Assembly (NCBI GenBank): GCA_045577615.1
Contig: JAZNIT010000055.1
Location: 1-52,602, forward strand
DNA from: RGIG2206 sp045577615
GTDB lineage: Bacteria; Bacillota; Clostridia; Oscillospirales; Acutalibacteraceae
DNA length: 52,602 nt
Direction: 5' to 3'
Shown: one piece after another, positions 49,176 through 52,602 of the stretch
Layout: every line of letters starts with the position of its first letter
Numbering within the stretch: the first letter of the stretch is position 1
Translations under genes and position numbers: made by a program
The notes under the pieces: generated by a model
What the model saw: only the letters and a program-made list of their open reading frames with translations
Database searches by the model: none
Told to the model about the DNA's origin: nothing

Positions 49176-50372
49176 ATGGGTAAATTAAAAATTAACGAGC
49201 AACTTATTAATGCTGCTAATGCTACTGATATAGTTAAGCTTTGTCCTTTTGGTGCAATCAGCTATGCCGACGGCAAGCTTGATATTTCCTCCGCCTGCAA
49301 AATGTGCAAAATCTGCGCTAAAAAGAGCAACGGCGCCATCGAATATGTGGAAGAAGAGGTTGTTGGTGTCGATAAATCATTGTGGCAAGGCGTCTGTGTA
49401 TATGTAGATCATTGCAACGGCAAAATTCATCGCGTTACATATGAGCTTTGCGGCAAAGCCAAAGAGCTTGCAAAGGTTATCGACCACCCCGTATACGCTT
49501 TGATGATTGGTTATAACGTTACTGAAGCGGCAAATCAACTGCTTCATTACGGTGTAGATAAGGTGTTTGTATACGACGCTCCTCAGTTTGAGGATTTCAG
49601 AATTGAACCCTACACCGCTGCATTCTGTGACTTTATAGATAAGGTTAAGCCCTCATCTGTTATGGTGGGCGCTACCAATCTTGGCCGTCAGTTGGCTCCC
49701 CGTGTTTCTGCCAAATGCAGAGCAGGTCTTACTGCCGATTGCACCGTGCTCGAAATGAAGGATAACACCGATTTGGTGCAAATTCGTCCCGCATTTGGCG
49801 GCAACATTATGGCGCAGATTATATCGCCAAATACCCGTCCGCAGTTTTGCACAGTACGATACAAGGTGTTTGCCGAGCCTAAGCCTACTGAAAATGCTGT
49901 CGGTGAGATAGTGCCAATGTTTATTGAAGAGGATAAGCTTGTTTCCAAAATAAAAATCCTTTCATCTATTGATAAGCCTAAAGACGTTGATATTTCCGAG
50001 GCAGATGTTGTTGTTGCAGTAGGCCGCGGAGCGATGGGGGAGAGCACTCGCAAAATGGCGCAGGAGCTTGCCGATTTGCTGGGCGGAGTGGTTGCATGTA
50101 CACGTCCCTTGGCCGAGACTAATATTTACGACGCCAAGCATCAGATCGGTCTTTCGGGCAGAACGGTTAAACCGAAGTTTATAATCTGTCTTGGCATTTC
50201 AGGTGCCGTTCAGTTTGCTGCAGGTATGAAATCATCCGACTGCATCGTTGCTATAAATACAGATAAAAACGCACCTATATTTGACGTAGCTCACTACAAT
50301 ATCGTTGCCGACGTTAACGAGATTTTACCCACGCTTATAAATAAGATTAAGGAGGTACAGCAGAATGTATAA
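49176..50372 (+). CDS. etfA: Electron transfer flavoprotein subunit alpha with N-terminal ferredoxin-like domain
   Basis: EtfA of 398 residues, longer than ordinary EtfA (~320) because residues 1-65 form a ferredoxin-like segment with Cys23 (CPFGAI) and Cys41, Cys44, Cys47 (CKMCKIC), enough for one [4Fe-4S] cluster. The Etf alpha core follows, with GATNLGRQLAPRVSAKC, DCTVLEM, AFGGNIMAQI and the C-terminal FAD-binding GLSGRTVKPKFIICLGISGAVQFAAG. This extension is known from LctC and CarE of bifurcating complexes. ATG 49176 follows AAGGAGG. Confidence 0.95.
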   Translation: MGKLKINEQLINAANATDIVKLCPFGAISYADGKLDISSACKMCKICAKKSNGAIEYVEEEVVGVDKSLWQGVCVYVDHCNGKIHRVTYELCGKAKELAKVIDHPVYALMIGYNVTEAANQLLHYGVDKVFVYDAPQFEDFRIEPYTAAFCDFIDKVKPSSVMVGATNLGRQLAPRVSAKCRAGLTADCTVLEMKDNTDLVQIRPAFGGNIMAQIISPNTRPQFCTVRYKVFAEPKPTENAVGEIVPMFIEEDKLVSKIKILSSIDKPKDVDISEADVVVAVGRGAMGESTRKMAQELADLLGGVVACTRPLAETNIYDAKHQIGLSGRTVKPKFIICLGISGAVQFAAGMKSSDCIVAINTDKNAPIFDVAHYNIVADVNEILPTLINKIKEVQQNV

Positions 50373-51759
50373 TAAAATCAATGCAGATGATATTGCCTTG
50401 CTTAAAAACTTAATAAGCGATGACAGGGTTTTGACCGGTGACGAAATCAGCTCCGACTACGGCCACGACGAATTGGGCGGCGTTGAGCGTATGCCCGATG
50501 TTTTGATTAGAGTGCTTACAACTGAAGAGGTTTCTTTGGTTATGAAGCATGCTTGGTCGCGCAATATTCCTGTTACCGTAAGAGGCAGCGGCACAGGACT
50601 TGTTGGCGCCGCCGTTGCCGTTGAAGGTGGAATCTTGCTTGAAACCACCAAGATGAATAACATTGTGAAACTTGATAAGGATAACCTTACAGTTACCGTT
50701 CAGCCGGGCGTTCTGCTTATGGAGTTGGCCGCTTTTGCTGAAGAAAACGATTTTCTCTATCCACCCGATCCCGGTGAAAAATCTGCCACCATCGGCGGAA
50801 ACATTTCCACCAACGCAGGCGGTATGAGAGCAGTTAAATACGGTGTTACTCGCGACTATGTTCGTGCGCTTACAGTTGTTATGCCTAACGGCGAAATTAT
50901 GAAATTAGGTGCAGAGGTTGCCAAAAACAGCTCGGGCTACAGCCTTAAGGATTTGGTGGTCGGCTCCGAGGGAACCCTTTGCATTATCACCGAGGCAGTG
51001 CTTAAACTTGTGCCTCTGCCAAAGGTTTCGGTCAGCCTTTTGGTGCCCTTTGCCGATATGAAATCGGCCATTGAAGCGGTGCCTCAAATCTTCCGTTCAA
51101 AGGTAACCCCCACGGCCATCGAATATATGTCGAGAGATACAATTTTGTTCTCTGAAAGCTACCTTGGCAAAAAGTTCCCCGATGCAAAAAATGATGCTTA
51201 CATTCTGCTCACTTTTGACGGAAATACCGATGAGCAGGTTGATGCTGACATCAAGCAAATTGCAGACCTCTGCCTTGAAATCGGCGCGCTGGACGTATAT
51301 ATTGTTGACACAGAGGAACGCAAAAAATCGGTCTGGAGCGCACGCGGCGCATTTTTGGAAGCTATCAAGGCTTCTACAACCGAAATGGACGAGTGTGACG
51401 TGGTCGTGCCCACCAACAAGGTCGACGAATTTATCAAGTTTACCCATCAACTTGCCGATAAGATGGAGGTCAGAATTCCCAGCTTCGGTCACGCAGGCGA
51501 CGGTAATCTGCATATCTACATCTGCCGTGACCAGCTTAACGACGCTGATTGGCAGTCGGTGCTTAAAGCTTGCTTCGATGAGATGTATCAGAAGGCCATA
51601 GAGCTTGGCGGCCTTGTATCAGGCGAGCACGGCATCGGTTACGCAAAAAAAGGCTATCTTAAGGTTCAATACGGCGATTCAATGATAAATCTTATGAAGA
51701 GCATCAAATTAGCCTTTGATGAAAAGAATATTCTCAATCCCGGCAAAGTGTGTTTTTAA
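50365..51759 (+). CDS. lctD: FAD-dependent lactate dehydrogenase of the bifurcating Etf complex (LctD/GlcD family)
   Basis: A 464-residue FAD-binding-4 family dehydrogenase. The N-terminal PCMH FAD-binding part has VRGSGTGLVGAAVAVEGG, YPPDPGEKSATIGGNISTNAGGMRAVKYG; the C-terminal substrate domain has GHAGDGNLHIY and SGEHGIGYAKKGYL. It overlaps etfA by 8 bp and has AAGGAGG inside the end of etfA. It matches LctD, which oxidises lactate to pyruvate while the Etf pair reduces NAD+ at the expense of reduced ferredoxin. A glycolate-type substrate cannot be excluded, but the adjacent larA favours lactate. No lactate permease is in the window. Confidence 0.93.
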   Translation: MYNKINADDIALLKNLISDDRVLTGDEISSDYGHDELGGVERMPDVLIRVLTTEEVSLVMKHAWSRNIPVTVRGSGTGLVGAAVAVEGGILLETTKMNNIVKLDKDNLTVTVQPGVLLMELAAFAEENDFLYPPDPGEKSATIGGNISTNAGGMRAVKYGVTRDYVRALTVVMPNGEIMKLGAEVAKNSSGYSLKDLVVGSEGTLCIITEAVLKLVPLPKVSVSLLVPFADMKSAIEAVPQIFRSKVTPTAIEYMSRDTILFSESYLGKKFPDAKNDAYILLTFDGNTDEQVDADIKQIADLCLEIGALDVYIVDTEERKKSVWSARGAFLEAIKASTTEMDECDVVVPTNKVDEFIKFTHQLADKMEVRIPSFGHAGDGNLHIYICRDQLNDADWQSVLKACFDEMYQKAIELGGLVSGEHGIGYAKKGYLKVQYGDSMINLMKSIKLAFDEKNILNPGKVCF

Positions 51760-51806
51760 TTTAAGCAAAAAAAGTATAAAAAATTAAAAAAATATTTATC
51801 AAAATA

Positions 51807-51835
51807 TTGATTTTTTGCTGTTGTTATGGTATCAT
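51807..51835 (+). promoter_or_regulatory. purC promoter
   Basis: TTGATT (51807-51812), 17 bp, TATCAT (51830-51835). The short leader holds only a GTCGC-AAAT-GCGAC hairpin; no purine riboswitch. Confidence 0.75.
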
Positions 51836-51892
51836 CAACCTGTTAAAAAAGTCGCAAATGCGACAAACGATTATTGAAGGGACGATTTGGTT

Positions 51893-52576
51893 ATGAAATT
51901 GGTTTATGAAGGCAAAACTAAAAACGTTTACAGTCTTGACAACGGCAATGTAATGCTCAAGTTTAAAGACGATTGCACCGGTAAAGACGGCGTTTTTGAT
52001 CCGGGCGAAAACACTGTTGGTTTGACCATCGAGGGTATTGGCAAGGCCAACCTTCGCACCTCTGTATATTATTTTGATATGCTTAAAGAGGCCGGCATCA
52101 AAACCCACTATGTTAGCGCAGACGTTGATAACGCAACTATGGAGGTATTGCCCGGCAAGGTGTTCGGTCATGGCCTCGAGGTTATCTGCCGTTTGGTTGC
52201 TACCGGCAGCTTTATCCGCAGATATGGCGAATATATTGAAGATGGTACCGTTTTAGAAGGCGGCTATGTTGAGTGTACCTTCAAGAACGATGCAAAGGGT
52301 GACCCACTGGTAACCAGCGAAGGTCTGGCAGCTCTTGGCGTTATGTCCGAAGAAATGTTCAAGAGCATGAAGGAGCAGACTCTTAAGATCACAAAGATCG
52401 TTGCTGACGACCTTAAGACAATCGGTCTTGACCTCTGGGATATCAAGTTCGAGTTCGGTTACAACAACGACGAAGTTATTCTTATCGATGAGATTGCTTC
52501 CGGTAACATGCGTGTTTACAAGGATGGCAAGATCGTTGACCCGGTTGAACTGACCAAGCTGATTCTGAATAGATAA
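51893..52576 (+). CDS. purC: Phosphoribosylaminoimidazole-succinocarboxamide synthase (SAICAR synthetase)
   Basis: PurC (227 residues) joins aspartate to CAIR in purine synthesis. Motifs: YEGKTKNVYSL, FKDDCTGKDGVFDPGENTVG, KTHYV, EVICRLVATGSFIRRYG (conserved R/RLV..GS pattern), ECTFKND and LIDEIASGNMRVYKDG. ATG 51893 follows AAGGGACG at long spacing; TTG 51887 is a possible alternative two codons upstream. Downstream pur genes, if any, lie beyond the window. Confidence 0.95.
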   Translation: MKLVYEGKTKNVYSLDNGNVMLKFKDDCTGKDGVFDPGENTVGLTIEGIGKANLRTSVYYFDMLKEAGIKTHYVSADVDNATMEVLPGKVFGHGLEVICRLVATGSFIRRYGEYIEDGTVLEGGYVECTFKNDAKGDPLVTSEGLAALGVMSEEMFKSMKEQTLKITKIVADDLKTIGLDLWDIKFEFGYNNDEVILIDEIASGNMRVYKDGKIVDPVELTKLILNR

Positions 52577-52602
52577 TAGATACAATTACCAATCACAAGA
52601 CG

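Noticed and set aside
51836..51892. Purine riboswitch before purC
   Set aside because: The leader is only about 55 nt with one small hairpin and lacks the conserved purine-aptamer junction sequences.

Overview
The window reads as a chromosome segment of an anaerobic, endospore-forming member of the Clostridia, probably an uncultured gut-type lineage near Oscillospiraceae/Ruminococcaceae. This rests on gene content and order: addBA, dgt-dnaG-rpoD, rpsB-tsf-pyrH-frr-uppS-cdsA-dxr-rseP-ispG-polC, the forespore sigma factor SigG, PdaB-like and YlmC/YmxH-type sporulation proteins, AddAB instead of RecBCD, PolC-type polymerase, S-box and FMN riboswitches, frequent TTG/GTG starts, and an electron-bifurcating lactate dehydrogenase module. 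Species assignment cannot be made from the sequence alone.

Layout. 1-3.0 kb: a sugar-acid catabolic pair on the minus strand (mandelate-racemase-type dehydratase plus KDPG/KHG aldolase), divergent from an AraC regulator. 3.0-3.8 kb: PdaB-like polysaccharide deacetylase. 3.8-10.75 kb: an AT-rich accessory stretch, mostly minus strand, with zinc-ribbon membrane proteins, small membrane proteins of unknown function, an ECF sigma factor with a 260-residue C-terminal extension, a broken MATE efflux gene fused to an exact 107-bp copy of part of pdaB, two MITE-like palindromic elements and several short-hairpin arrays. 10.9 kb: tRNA-Cys. 11.2-18.7 kb: a propeller-like protein, then addB-addA. 18.7-24 kb: rpmE, yigZ, dgt-dnaG-rpoD, ymxH. 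24-36.5 kb: translation, lipid, isoprenoid and replication genes from rpsB to polC. 36.5-40 kb: an XRE regulator on the minus strand, then DUF1934-argS-ruvX and a conserved small protein. 40-42.3 kb: FMN riboswitch-ribU and SAM-I riboswitch-metK. 42.3-43.4 kb (minus): sigG and a small membrane protein. 43.6-46.9 kb: three surface-glycan genes (TagA-type transferase, UDP-GlcNAc 2-epimerase, polyprenyl sugar-phosphate transferase). 46.9-51.8 kb: lactate racemase larA divergent from etfB-etfA-lctD. 51.9 kb to the end: purC.

How the genes connect. The lactate block would interconvert D/L-lactate (LarA) and oxidise it by flavin-based electron confurcation (EtfAB plus the FAD dehydrogenase); a perfect 10-bp inverted repeat flanks both divergent promoters and is a candidate shared operator. 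The glycan genes would make ManNAc-containing lipid-linked intermediates. The most notable sequence-level observation is that sigG has no ATG/GTG/TTG in the region that encodes its conserved N-terminus; an ATT codon sits 7 nt after a GGAGG Shine-Dalgarno, downstream of a sequence that fits the SigF/SigG promoter consensus. rseP shows a similar anomaly (ATA at the ideal spacing). I found no CRISPR array, transposase, phage gene or rRNA.
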